From: Plazaster borealis
Lineage: Eukaryota; Echinodermata; Asteroidea; Forcipulatida; Labidiasteridae
NCBI GenBank assembly: GCA_021014325.1
Contig: CM037475.1
Coordinates: 527,001 to 591,000, forward strand
DNA: 64,000 bases
Reading direction: 5' to 3'
Positions within the stretch are counted from its first letter, which is position 1, and each line of letters opens with the position of its first letter. A model generated the notes under the pieces. That model saw only the letters and a program-made list of their open reading frames with translations. It did no database searches and was not told the DNA's origin. The translations under genes and the position numbers were made by a program. Shown here piece after piece: positions 34,225 through 45,135 of the stretch.

Positions 34225-34298
34225 CTGAAACAGCAGCAAGTATGAAAGCTAATTCTTGTTGTACAAAAAACCCCAGATATTTTTGTCCTTCGTGCAGC
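34225..34298 (-). CDS. Candidate 74-nt exon of the unnamed gene
   Basis: Open in one frame, phase 2 to phase 1, donor GTTTCAG|GTAAAATG. It reads LHEGQKYLGFFVQQELAFIL followed by AAVS. The acceptor (AACCAAACCGAG) has a poor pyrimidine tract, which is the weak point. Phase 2 at the start fits the exon ending at 44068 (split Arg codon AG|G), and phase 1 at the end fits the exon at 24651. The joined reading MSIELR+LHEGQKYLGFFVQQ looks natural for a beta-sandwich strand pair. Confidence 0.45.
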
Positions 34299-34942
34299 CT
34301 CGGTTTGGTTTCACAAATTTAAATGGGTGAAAACAAAGAACTATATACACACTCTAAACAGTCATGTTTCACATTAGAGTTCACACGACAAGGTTGTGTT
34401 ACCTTGGGATTCAAAAGTCCATTATTATTGAAAAGATTTAAACCATACATGTTGATAATGATATGACAACATTTCGTAAGATCGTCATCTATAAAATCTA
34501 ACACTTTGATTCTGCAGCCTTTTTTCTTCATATAAAGCAGTATTTTGTGAAACGTGGAGCATATTGAATTCATTAAATGCATATCGGTGTATTTTCGTTA
34601 ATGTTGTTATCCTTAAAAGTGCGAGGCTCTGTTGCCAGTAGGCCCGATGAAACCTGGATAAAGGGCAATAATAACAATGTTCAGGAGAAACAAATCATAC
34701 ACACATTCACACCATAAACATCTCTTTTACTGACATTAATCATAACTTCACTGCAGCAAGTAGGCCTGGAAACGAATTGTAACGAAACCTCTCCTAGATG
34801 AGGAGAAATCCACGTCATGTCAACCTCGTTCCCAGTGGTTTACGATCTCGCCGTGCCATTTTGTTTTTCTTTCCCAGAATGCCTTGCTCGAGAGGTATTG
34901 ATACGGCGCGCTGCCCATGGTAGCGAGGCTGACGTCATGTGC
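34299..34942. other. Probable intron
   Basis: No recognised element. An 87-codon minus-strand open frame at 34319-34582 has no domain. Confidence 0.4.
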
Positions 34943-35165
34943 ACTCTAAAAACGTCCGGGTCATAATTGACCTAGATCGGTGTCCTGGGTTAGTCTGACC
35001 CAAAATCTGAGTCAAAACAACCAAGAAAGGGGTCAAAATGCCGCAGAATCCAAATTAAAAATCCCACCTTTTCAAACAGATTTCCGGGTCAGCCCGATTT
35101 GTAAATGTGTCAGGCTACCTGGGACCCAGTAACCGGGTTCGTTCTGAACCGGGAGTTTTTAGAGT
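34943..35165. repeat. MITE with ACTCTAAAAAC(T/G) ends, copy 1
   Basis: Starts ACTCTAAAAACGTCCGGGTC and ends AACCGGGAGTTTTTAGAGT, an inverted repeat of about 20 bp. The interior is rich in GGGTCA/TGACCC words. Related copies: 41211-41475 and 54321-54515. Confidence 0.85.
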
Positions 35166-35177
35166 GTAGCCTATAGG

Positions 35178-35874
35178 GACTGGAAACCACGTTGAGAATC
35201 GAACCGTGGTCCGCAGAGGTGAAAGACAGGAGAGATAGTAATAAAATACCTCCAAACTGGAAACCACGTTGAGAATCGAACCGTGGTCCACAGAGGTGAA
35301 AGACAGGAGAGATAGTAATAAAATACCCACAAACTGGAAACCACGTTGAGAATCGAACCGTGGTCCACAGAGGTGAAAGACAGGAGAGATAGTAATAAAA
35401 TACCCACAAACTGGAAACCACGTTGAGAATCGAACCGTGGTCCACAGAGGTGAAAGACAGGAGAGATAGTAATAAAATACCCACAAACTGGAAACCACGT
35501 TGAGAATCGAACCGTGGTCCACAGAGGTGAAAGACAGGAGAGATAGTAATAAAATACCCACAAACTGGAAACCACGTTGAGAATCGAACCGTGGTCCGCA
35601 GAGGTGAAAGACAGGAGAGATAGTAATAAAATACCCACAAACTGGAAACCACGTTGAGAATCGAACCGTGGTCCGCAGAGGTGAAAGACAGGAGAGATAG
35701 TAATAAAATACCCACAAACTGGAAACCACGTTGAGAATCGAACCGTGGTCCGCAGAGGTGAAAGACAGGAGAGATAGTAATAAAATACCCACAAACTGGA
35801 AACCACGTTGAAAATCGAACCGTGGTCCGCAGAGGTGAAAGACAGGAGAGATAGTAATAAAATACCCACAAACT
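35178..35874. repeat. 77-bp minisatellite with a tRNA T-arm-like hairpin, 9 copies
   Basis: The unit runs ACTGGAAACCACGTTGAGAA, TCGAACCGTGGTCC(R)CAGA, GGTGAAAGACAGGAGAGATA, GTAATAAAATACCCACAA. Copies are almost identical. On the minus strand CCACGGTTCGATTCTCAACG forms a stem CCACG/CGTGG with a GTTCGATTC loop like a T-arm/B-box. Because 77 is not a multiple of three and the unit has no minus-strand stops, all three minus frames stay open for over 230 codons; these are artefacts. Confidence 0.95.
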
Positions 35875-36282
35875 GAAACCAACAGAACTTTCATCAACTT
35901 ATCAAGAAGGAAGCAATGACGATATATGGAGGTCGGAAAAAGACGCGATGGAAACTGCCGTTGCGTGCTTATTTAAACATACAGTGATGGAAAAACAATT
36001 TCTTTGAATTTGCTTTAATTTTGTTCTTATTCAACTTTACAGATTGAATGAAAACAAAAGATGGACGTGTGTTCAACAACAATGGTTTGTACTGAATGGC
36101 ATCTCTGAAATTACATTCCCAGTTGAACCCCCCAATATCCGTTTTCAAGATGAAAAGTGAATAATAGAAATCTCAGAAAGTAAACACAATCTACGACTCG
36201 ACAATAAAAGCAAAGTACCCCCTTAAATGTTCATATTCAACGGCATGGGAGAGAACTGCAAGTTACGTCTAGCCTGCGTCTG
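35875..36282. other. No gene seen
   Basis: AT-rich unique sequence immediately downstream (minus sense) of the candidate terminal exon. No clear polyadenylation signal was identified. Confidence 0.45.
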
Positions 36283-36492
36283 TCATTTGAACATAATTTT
36301 CTTATTGTGTGTTATTACCAGTCCATAGCTAAAAATAAAAAAGGAGAAGACAAAAACTGCTGATGTTGGCGTATGATTTCGATCGCTTCCTCTTCCGTGT
36401 ACGGGATCGATCTGGTAGATAGCGCTGATGAAGTTGTATAGGTTGGTTATTTTTACGCTTTGAGCACGGGGAGGGGTGTCAACAAAATTAGG
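36283..36492 (-). CDS. Candidate terminal exon with C-terminal hydrophobic segment
   Basis: Acceptor TTTTGTCCTTCGTCAAG after a long pyrimidine-rich tract, then 69 codons and TGA at 36285-36283. Codon choice is C-rich and unlike the flanks up to about codon 43. The reading is PNFVDTPPRAQSVKITNLYN, FISAIYQIDPVHGRGSDRN, then a hydrophobic stretch SAVFVFSFFIFSYGLVI and a short basic tail NKKIMFK, as in a single-pass or anchored protein. NLYN.I..I..IDP..G.GS weakly recalls the end of type I phosphodiesterase/ENPP domains. It is not in phase with the 44.2 kb exon, so it may belong to another gene. Confidence 0.4.
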   Translation of the reverse strand, partial: PNFVDTPPRAQSVKITNLYNFISAIYQIDPVHGRGSDRNHTPTSAVFVFSFFIFSYGLVITHNKKIMFK

Positions 36493-36867
36493 CTTGACGA
36501 AGGACAAAATATCGTTTTCAACGAGAGGAATAAGAAAATTTTAAAGTAAGAAATCAAAAAGTGTTAACTTTTATCTAGTTCTCAAAAAATTATGAATGAA
36601 ATCCTCTCAAGATGTCACTCTGAAAGCGATGCAAATGTGCACAAAAACTGCAATGTAGATTGTATGGGTTGATTATAGGGGTTGATCATTACCTATGACG
36701 TCACACATTAGTAAATACATTAGGCATAAATACTTATAATTTCATTTGATTACTCTGTATGAAGGGATACCATTTGAAAACAATTTCAAACCGGGATTAA
36801 ACACTGAATGATCGTCATCCTGAGAAAGTTTTCAAGTCATTATTAACAAGTGTGTAAGCTTTACATA
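36493..36867. other. No gene seen
   Basis: Pyrimidine-rich (minus sense) sequence in front of the candidate exon, otherwise unremarkable. Confidence 0.4.
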
Positions 36868-36986
36868 CAAAGTGTGGACCCGAGAACCAAAAAAAGGTCC
36901 ACATATGGACTTGAAACACTATGTGGAGTTTCTTTACAGTGTTGAAGAATATGTTTTTCTTTAAGTGCACAGAAAAAAAGGAACTT
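36868..36986. repeat. Interspersed repeat with GTGTGGAC...GTCCACA words, copy 1
   Basis: AAGTGTGGACCCGAGAACCA, then AGGTCCACATATGGACTTGA, AACACTATGTGGAGTTTC and TTTACAGTGTTGAA match 59868-60008 in order. The borders were not resolved. Confidence 0.65.
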
Positions 36987-39900
36987 CCAAAGACTGTATG
37001 CAGCATAGAGCTAGGTGTCCTTGGATGTGTTCTAAAATCCATAGCATGCTCATTATTTTGACCACTAAAGCAAATAATTTCATCTTCTTTTACCTAATAA
37101 AATATAAAAATGAACCAAAACCAAGTGTATTTACTTCAGAAATGCCAAGGCAACAGACGACGTGTCAAATTGGAATCCAGCACAAATAATATTTACTTTA
37201 TTTATTTTAAAGCTCTAATCCATTGTCTACAACAGCTACAAGAAAAAAGGAATTTAGAATAAATTAATCCCAATCTAGCATAATTAACAAGTCTTTCCGT
37301 ATTCAATGAATTTATATACATTTTAAACGTATACACGTTGCATTCATACGTAATTTGGAAATCGTTGACTTAGTAGATACTTCAAGTTCACTGGCATTCG
37401 GTTGGCTAAAACAAAAAAACGGACGCGTGTGCCCTGCATACAAAATAGCTTCAATTGACGTCATGGTGATGCCGATGTTACTGACACAAAGTCGACAGTT
37501 GTTCCTAAACGGGTGTACTTGACGTGTTGCTGGGATACAGTGATCAGGAACCATATGTTGGCAAAGAGTTTAGCAAACATACAGCCACTTGGTGAAGGGT
37601 ATTTCTATATGCGATGGACGGGAATTGGAGAGTCAAGAATAGGGAACATAGTATTTGTCAACTTCCCCCTCGATCCACAATAACATCAAGCTGTTTCCAG
37701 ACTTGGGACCAACTTATACACTTAAAGAGAAAGTATTACTGTAGGCCACAGTTAAACCCCTTTTTTCATCAATCCAATAAGCTTAAAAGTAAAAGATACA
37801 TCAGGTTTTGATTGGAATTTTCTGAGGGTTCATAGTTTTCAATAAACACATCATGAAACCAAGCTTAGGTTTATTGAATCTACGGTTTGTGCGCACGCCT
37901 GTGTACAAATTATTGTTCTTTTTTATACCCGGTACATTGTGATGTGATCATTTTCCCCCCGCTGTCATAGCTTGTATGTACACCAGATGTTCACGTGATT
38001 AATGAGTCTAGCACATGATCCTGATTGCAATAAATTGTCCATTGTGGAAATCAGTCGAAAGGCCTCTACTATACGGTAAGCTCTTGTTTTTGGGGTTTGT
38101 TTGAATAAATACAGCTTTTTCGGGTTAGTTTCTATTCCCAGCCCATTGGTGGACAACTCAAACACTCCTTGACGTGCACTGAAACGTACGCATCTTTGAA
38201 GCCTATGCTCATGTATTGAATATAAATAAAATGCATTAAGAAAGCTAATGTAATCAAAGCCATACATAAAATAAAACTTCTACAAACAGAGAGCAGCAGT
38301 AACGTCAACATGAATTCCCACACATGTTTTCAAGCAAGGCCATCAGAAGATTTTTCTATAGAGAGTTAAAGAATCGACAACGGGAAAATCAGAGCACATG
38401 TCGTATTGCTATGTCTTTTACTTTGTTCATATTATAATCAGTAGCTCATACAGTACTGTCAGTGAATCGATGCATTCATTTGGGGCCTTCATGAAAAAGA
38501 AGACGATTTATGTCTACCGAGCTCCATATTTTTGAGGGACCAGAGCAGTGAAGCCCAGGCACGCTGCATAAACATGAAACGCGGGGGCGTCTTCTGGTCC
38601 CAGGTCCGCCGGCTGCTTGCCAGTATCCCACCATTTTGTTGTTCCATAGTTGCGCTGACTTGCAAGAAAACATCGCTACAACGGTCGTGTAGACGTCATA
38701 TTAAATCTTGACAATGTACCTGAATATGAGGTCGCAATTTGGTCAGACGATAACAAAATAGATTATAATTAGTGATTGAAAACTACTTTATTATGTAAGC
38801 AACCTGTGCATGCATACACTCCATGTCAAATCAAATAATTTCGGGTGGTGACATTGAAAACGTTCTCCCATACGAACCCAATGGAAGAGATCGAGGACAT
38901 AGAGCGAAATATTTCACACCAAAATTGTGACAATCCACAGTCATCCATTTATCTCCACAATGATTTATAATTATGTACGTTAATTATAACTTATTATTTG
39001 CCACAATTAGCATAGCGCATGTACAGCATTTTTCACAATTCTGCCCCTAATTATCCACTAGTCACAACACAATTCACAGAGCAGGATTTTCACAATAGGC
39101 CTACTACCCTTAATTAACCACTGCCACAATATAAGATACAGTGTAAGATTTTCAATTATATGTCAGCACCTCAGACTATATGCCTAAGCATACGGTACAT
39201 GCCGACATCATAACCTATACATCAAGCGTGACTGGCCTAACAAGTATGAAGGTAGCTGCAATTGTGTTTGAAATCATCGTCCTCTTCAACTTGAAATGAC
39301 ATCATCATGACGTCAAACAGGGAAATCACTAAAGGCAATTTCTCCCATTCTACACATTTCGCCTGTAAACTAATCAAATAGAATTTGAAGAAAAAATATT
39401 ATAAAAACACGAATTTACACAACTGTTCAGAATTAGACTATGCAGTGGGTCTTCGGCTCTTCATATACAAGCAATCAAATCCTCACAACCCCGTATCCTA
39501 CTTAAATGCTGCACAAAAATCGAAGGCACTTTGAATCCATACACTTCGCCCCCTAAGGCATATCTAGTAAAGACAGAAAAGTATAATAGAGAAGAGAGAG
39601 TAGTACAGGGGGGTGGGTAGACAGCCCAGCTCGGGTAGCCGAAATATTACGACGGTAAATAGTCTTGTATAAGCAGGTGACAAAAACACCTGTAAATGGA
39701 AGCATTATTAATCAATCGATTAGCTCCAATCCACAGAGTTGATCGATGTGCCAGGGGCGAGGACTGCATTCTTATTGCATACGTCGTCGGCCGGTAGTTT
39801 CTATCAAAACAAGGGGCCTGGGGACGAGGAAAGGTAACAAAATAGAAAATAAAAAAGCTGATGTAGACGCATGAAGGGGAGACGTGAAGTGCTGCTTTGT

Positions 39901-41019
39901 GGCATGCACCCATCCTGGATGATTATACTGTGCTGCATACGATAGAATGCAATTGAAGAATGCCCTGAAAATTGCCGACGAGTCTCAAAAGAGAGCTCCT
40001 TAAAAATGTGTTGGTTTGATATCTTTCTATGTAATGGAATCAGTAGGATTCAGAGAGTGCCCCCAGGCGCAGGACTATACTTGCTGTTCTTTCAACCTCA
40101 CGGGACTGAAAAACACACAATTTGCTCTCAACAGACGACTTTATCAAAGCCAATGAATTCACGTTTATTTTAGCTGATCACAAATTAAGCATAAAGCTCT
40201 ATGACAGTTGGACTGTGGTTGAGAGATTGATAGAAATGCTACTGGATGTTCTACTTGACTACAAAACAAAAATTGCGTTTTAAAGTGGTGTTTAGTTCGT
40301 TATGGTACCCTTATCTAGAAAACTGATAGATTTGTGAAATTTTCTTTTCTCCAAAAGAGCAGTCCCTTATTCAACAGCGCTTTAAGACAGACACGATCAA
40401 CTGTTACAGCAAGGTTTGACCGTTAAACATCAAACACATTTACTAGCACAACAAAACAGAAGAGGAATTGAATTTTAAGTTTGAGATTGTCAAACCATAT
40501 GGCAATATTTCAATTCTGCGTACGTGGTTTGTGGTCCATTTTGTATACAAAGTTGCAACAATTTGACGTCTGCCATCTGTCAATCGTGTCCCTGAATCAT
40601 GATTATTCTCCTGCTGATAAGTCACGATGAAACTCATTAATAAATTACAATCTGTACTTTACTTTGACCACACAGGCGAACTTAAGTATCTACAAATGAT
40701 GCATCAGCCAGATTTCTAGATAATTGGCTTACAAAATGATGATATTGTCTGCTTGTTATTAATGTTAATATATAAGAAGCACTCCATCTGTTGGACGGAA
40801 ATGAAAGCAGTTATATTCCGGACCTGGTGAACTTTCGTTCACGCCTAAGGTGTGAATCACATGAATACAAATCATCCCTAATGGCTTGCATATGTCTTTT
40901 TTCCCCTTACCTCGTTTGTGTTAATGGGAATTTGCTAAATTAACCTTTTAAGTACATTTTAGCTTAAAACCGCCATAACGATTGAGGAAGGATTGGCGTA
41001 TTATGAATAATTGTTACTA
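36987..41019. other. Long stretch with no confirmed gene
   Basis: About 4 kb. Minus-strand open frames at 37312-37554, 37965-38267, 38476-38673, 39647-39913 and 40443-40637 were inspected; none has a recognisable domain with good splice sites. The segment at 38515-38680 is more GC-rich than its flanks but unexplained. Probably intron or intergenic. Confidence 0.4.
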
Positions 41020-41197
41020 TTGCTATTACTAGAACCAAGGAGCCCTAAAAAGTGTCTTGCGCTGCAACCCGTAGGCCTGAATGTATACGAAACCTGTGAG
41101 AACATGTTGAAGAAATCTCAGTTTATGATGTGGGAGGGAAATATCAACTGGGGGAAACCCACGCAATCAGGAGGGACTGAAAACCCCAATCTATAAT
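41020..41197. repeat. SINE-related fragment
   Basis: GAACCAAGGAGCCCTAAAAA, CGCTGCAACCCGTAGGCCTG and AAACCTGTGAGAACATGTTG share the body plan (AACCAAGG..., GC.AGCCTGA, AAACCTGT) of the SINEs at 21727 and 27815. It ends CAATCAGGAGGGACTGAAAA. No tRNA-like head is seen. Confidence 0.55.
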
Positions 41198-41210
41198 GCA
41201 AGGCTCCTAC

Positions 41211-41475
41211 ACTCTAAAAACTCCCGGGTCGGCATTGACCCAGAATCTGGCTCCCAGGAGGCAGGCCCGACCCATTCACCCAGATTCTGGCTCCCAGGAG
41301 GCAGGCTCGACCCATTTCCGAGTCAGGCTGACCCGGTAATGGGGTATAACATGGGATTTTAACTTGGATTTTGCGTCATTTTAACCCATTGATGGGTCAT
41401 TTTGACACAGATTTCGGACCCTACTGACCCAGAAATGGGTCAGGCCTCAATTTTGAGCCGGACGTTTGTAGAACA
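41211..41475. repeat. MITE with ACTCTAAAAAC ends, copy 2
   Basis: Starts ACTCTAAAAACTCCCGGGTC, is rich in GACCCA/TGGGTC words, and carries a direct duplication of CACCCAGATTCTGG-type sequence near 41245-41290. The right end (GCCGGACGTTTGTAGAACA) is decayed relative to copy 1. Confidence 0.75.
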
Positions 41476-44067
41476 TTGTGTACGAAGCGAGATTCGAACC
41501 ATGGTCCACCTATAAACAAAGCTTGGGAGACTTCTTAGCTCATTACCTCGGTGACATAAACTTTGCATACTGATTACTTATAATGTTAACATCATTTACA
41601 CAACGGGGGATACTTCTGGAGAGAACCTCGGTATTCAAAAGGTCTCCATTTATTTGAAAGCCGTAGCCACAACCACGCTAAGTCGCTACTCAATAAATCC
41701 ACGACATTTTTATATTGGGGTAGAGAATAATTGACTGTGTGAAACTGTACATTCCTACCCGTTGTTTTACGGGTCCTTGGGTACAGACAATCTAACAATC
41801 GATATCATAAAGAGAAAAACAGTGAGTTTTAGGAATTTCAAAACCTTTCCCCTAAAAAGGCATTCTTGCCACACAGTCTACAAGATTAAAACATAGATAG
41901 CTCCGTCAATTTAGATGCCAGGCGATCTCCGTGTAAGAATTATTCACATAATTACTGCAAAATTGCCAATAGCAAAGCTTTCACTTTAAAATATTTAACA
42001 ATCTTAAAGCTAGATCTTGGCTTAAAATTACGAGTGGCAATTGGATTTACAATTTAGCAATGGACAAACGCCTAATCGGAAATTATGCCGGAGCCCTTCT
42101 GCAGATCCTATCGCGAGGTTCAGTGGTGACAATAATAAAAAATACTTAACGAGAAAACGTACAAAATTATCTTAAATTTTCATAAAATTACTCAGTTGTT
42201 GTGATTGAATGAGTTTCCTTTCACCTATGTAGGCCTATGGATATTTTAAGAACAAAACACTAGTGAGATTGGAATGCAATTAAAGAGTTTAATGACTGAC
42301 TTGGATAATCTTTAGAGGTGAAACAGCCGTTGAGTCACCGCATACAGTTTTCCAATGGCCTCCCTCCCACGCACGCAACACGACAGCGAGATTTTTGAAA
42401 TAAAGCCCCCGTAGCGGCTCGCGTGCAGTCGACCCGACACCTCTGCTGAACACATCACAGTGTTGTGTGTGAGTTGCATTGATTGTTGGTTGGTACTTCA
42501 ACACCCGCTGTGCCCGAGGCTTGCAAGAAACCTGTCAGGTTTAGCATTGAGCTTCGCGCCTTTTTAACACACGGTCTTGCAACGCCTGGTTCCTCATCAC
42601 TAATCAAGCATTGAAGACAGAAGAAGAATTAATTGAGGATTTATTCAGTCTAGTTTAACTTGCTTTCAAGACAAATAATGCCTTTGATTGCTGATAAGCA
42701 TTTTTGTGTTGGACATTTAAATAATTGAAATTAATAAAATGGTGTATCGTAATGTATTCACTGCAAATAAATCTACTCATAAGAAGGTCTAAGCGTGCAT
42801 CATAAACCTGGTCTGTCTACCCCAAACACGGTTATTAGTTATTCCTAGTTTTATAATATCAAGGATGTCCCTTGAATCTAGAGGTGTATCATCACTCTTC
42901 CCCAGACCAACGTTACAATTTTCTCATCAATTATACGTAACTTTATTTCAACCTCAGTGAGGGCGCTTTTTGAACGCGTGAGGTGACGTCATGCTAGATG
43001 GCTTTGAAGGTTCAAAATACTTCTATACTCGTCACAAACAACTCGTCTCAACATCAACTCTTTAAACATTCTACTTTCACAAACTCGATGTTAAATAAGT
43101 TGGCAGAATGTTGTCTAGTAATATGATTTCATTACCATCCACTTTGCTCGAGCAGTTCAGTTTGAAAATTTAATTTGGCGTGCCCTACTGAACGGTGTGA
43201 AGAAGACGAATTGAAGAGTTACTGCACCCATGAGCACGGATCGATCGAGATGGATGCAAGCATTACGTATTTTAGATATCCCTTAAGCCTACCAACGGAT
43301 GCGTTTCCAATTTTCTCTTAATAAAAACAACATAGACTGATGAACATTTACTTCTTTTCTGTTTATTGACTACAGACGGATGTTGTAATGTATCCGATAC
43401 ACGGGTTGGCTAGGTAAGCTCTAAAACAACTTTCAGACTTTAAACTTCCCACGTTGTTTGCGCGTGAACAATTAAATAAACCAATTAAAATGAAATATAA
43501 AATTATTTAGTCGCGTTAATAGTGTGTATGTTAAATTCACAACGAACAAATCTACCGACTGTCCCATCTCCCTATTATCACAATTTTTACAGTAAATTCA
43601 AAGCATACTAACAAAGAACTAAAACCAGTGGCATTTTATATAAAATAATAACAGTGGCTTCTTGAGCGCTCAAGTCCGCCTCTCAGCGATGCTCATGGCG
43701 CTCCAACATTCAATATTTTTCCTGCAAGGTTTACATGTGGAGCTATGTTTTGAAGTATGATACCTTTTTATGCAGACTAGACACGCTGATTATGCTTATA
43801 CCAAGCAATTCAAATAAGTTGCATGAAATAAAATCTTGACTGTGAGCTAGCAGTATGTATCAATCGTGATCCGAACAATCCTATAGGCGGTATATAAGCC
43901 AATTATAACCTTAGAGAACATACACCCGCACAAACACAACCGTCATAATTAAATCACACTATTGTCTCATCTATAATGGTATTATGTTCCTTCTAAATGA
44001 AAGAACACAGCCTGGCTACAAGAATTACATTAGTGTATCCACAGACATGCCCGTGACTTGTTTTTAC
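41476..44067. other. Long stretch with no confirmed gene
   Basis: About 2.6 kb. GATTCGAACCATGGTCC at about 41489-41505 resembles the T-arm-like part of the 77-bp repeat. A GC-richer segment at about 42330-42470 (minus-strand open frame 42289-42504) shows no domain. The rest is AT-rich. Confidence 0.4.
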
Positions 44068-44263
44068 CTCAACTCAATGGACATCTGAGGTCTGCTTTTT
44101 GCTCGTGTGAGAAATTTCTCAAGGAATGTTGGCTTTTCCCCACTTGTGTGAAGACAGTGTTTTGTATCCGTCAATACGTCTGACGCCCAGTAAGTACTGT
44201 ACTCATTATCATGGGAGATAGAGCCACCTTTGTAGTGTTTCCTGTCTCCAACTACGATGGACA
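44068..44263 (-). CDS. Candidate 196-nt exon of the unnamed gene
   Basis: Donor GAGTTGAG|GTAAAAAC. The acceptor is uncertain: CTTAAG before 44263 is used here, while a GTAG about 10 nt further in gives the same phase. It encodes SIVVGDRKHYKGGSISHDNE, then YSTYWASDVLTDTKHCLH and TSGEKPTFLEKFLTRAKSRP, ending QMSIEL. DN.YSTYWASD followed about 30 residues later by QMSIEL recalls galactose-binding/discoidin-type beta-sandwich domains (DG...S.YWAS...W..IDL), but this is weak. It ends in phase 2, matching the exon at 34298. Confidence 0.55.
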
Positions 44264-44377
44264 CTTAAGATTCCTCACAAAGGGCCAGACTATTTCCCTT
44301 CAAACATCAAGTTCTTGAAAAAGATTCGAAAGCAGAAAAAAGTCAATTACCATGAAAAACATTTCATGCAACCATAC

Positions 44378-44413
44378 CTCCATCTAAGGCCGCAATATTT
44401 CCAATTTGTGAAG
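44378..44413 (-). CDS. Candidate 36-nt exon of the unnamed gene
   Basis: Acceptor CCCTACACTACTGAG and donor GATGGAG|GTATGG flank 36 nt, phase 1 to phase 1, reading SQIGNIAALDG. If joined to the next exon the split codon is Val. The intervening intron would be only about 114 bp, and an exon this small is weak evidence alone. Confidence 0.25.
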
Positions 44414-44741
44414 CTCAGTAGTGTAGGGTAGGCGTAAATACTCCGGCAGTTTTTTAATATCAACGGTCTATTGTTTTCTACTAAGGAGACGATAAGAGTA
44501 AAGTGTATACCAACCGGATAGCATCTAAGATAGACAGATGGTCATTAAGACTATTATCAATTGAACGGATGGTCAATGACCTCCCATTGTTAGGATGAAA
44601 GATGACGGAGATGCCCAACGCGATATCAATCCTTAATGAACCTTCATGAATCTACGTGTTTTTATTTGTTAGTTCTTAGTTATTGAACTTTTGAAAGACC
44701 TAGGAGGAAAGGTAGGCAACCTGGGTGTAAAAATACTGACA
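44414..44741. other. No gene seen
   Basis: Probable intron sequence, no element recognised. Confidence 0.4.
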
Positions 44742-45135
44742 TTTAAAGGTTATGTATACGTTTGGTAATTGGAACCAACTTTTTGTTTCAATCCTACATA
44801 GTTGTAGGTATATACCATACAACTAACCTGTGATTATTTCATTTCAAAAGGTGGTAGCGTTTTTGAGATATTGCCGAAAATCTGGAGCGGTTATGTCCGC
44901 AGGAAGAGTAATCTGCAATTGGAATACACAATCTGAGAAGCGTTACTATAGTAACGCTTCTCAGATTCAAATTTTCGGGGGATGAAAAGTGATATCTTTT
45001 TCCATAACCGCAGTACTTCGAATTGAAAAGTTTCTCAAAATGCATTATACTATCCATAGCTGCTGTACTTCTTAAGTAGGTTTTTATTGCCATAAATTTT
45101 CAGAGTCATTACCAAACGTTTACAGACCCTTTAAA
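44742..45135. repeat. MITE, family with GTATACGTTTGGTAATT ends, copy 2
   Basis: Starts TTTAAAGGTTATGTATACGT and ends AACGTTTACAGACCCTTTAA. Matches 16838-17234 throughout. The centre (44930-44967) is a perfect 38-bp palindrome, AATCTGAGAAGCGTTACTA followed by its exact complement. Confidence 0.88.

Noticed and set aside
35110..35897. Three overlapping minus-strand open frames of 232-260 codons
   Set aside because: All three frames are open only because the 77-bp repeat lacks stops; the protein is a frame-rotating repeat.
37965..38267. 100-codon minus-strand frame considered as a reverse transcriptase relic
   Set aside because: The NGL.IE..PKK segment is too short and the YADD region is absent.
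42289..42504. GC-richer segment considered as an exon
   Set aside because: The minus-strand translation has no family pattern and no matching splice-site pair was found.
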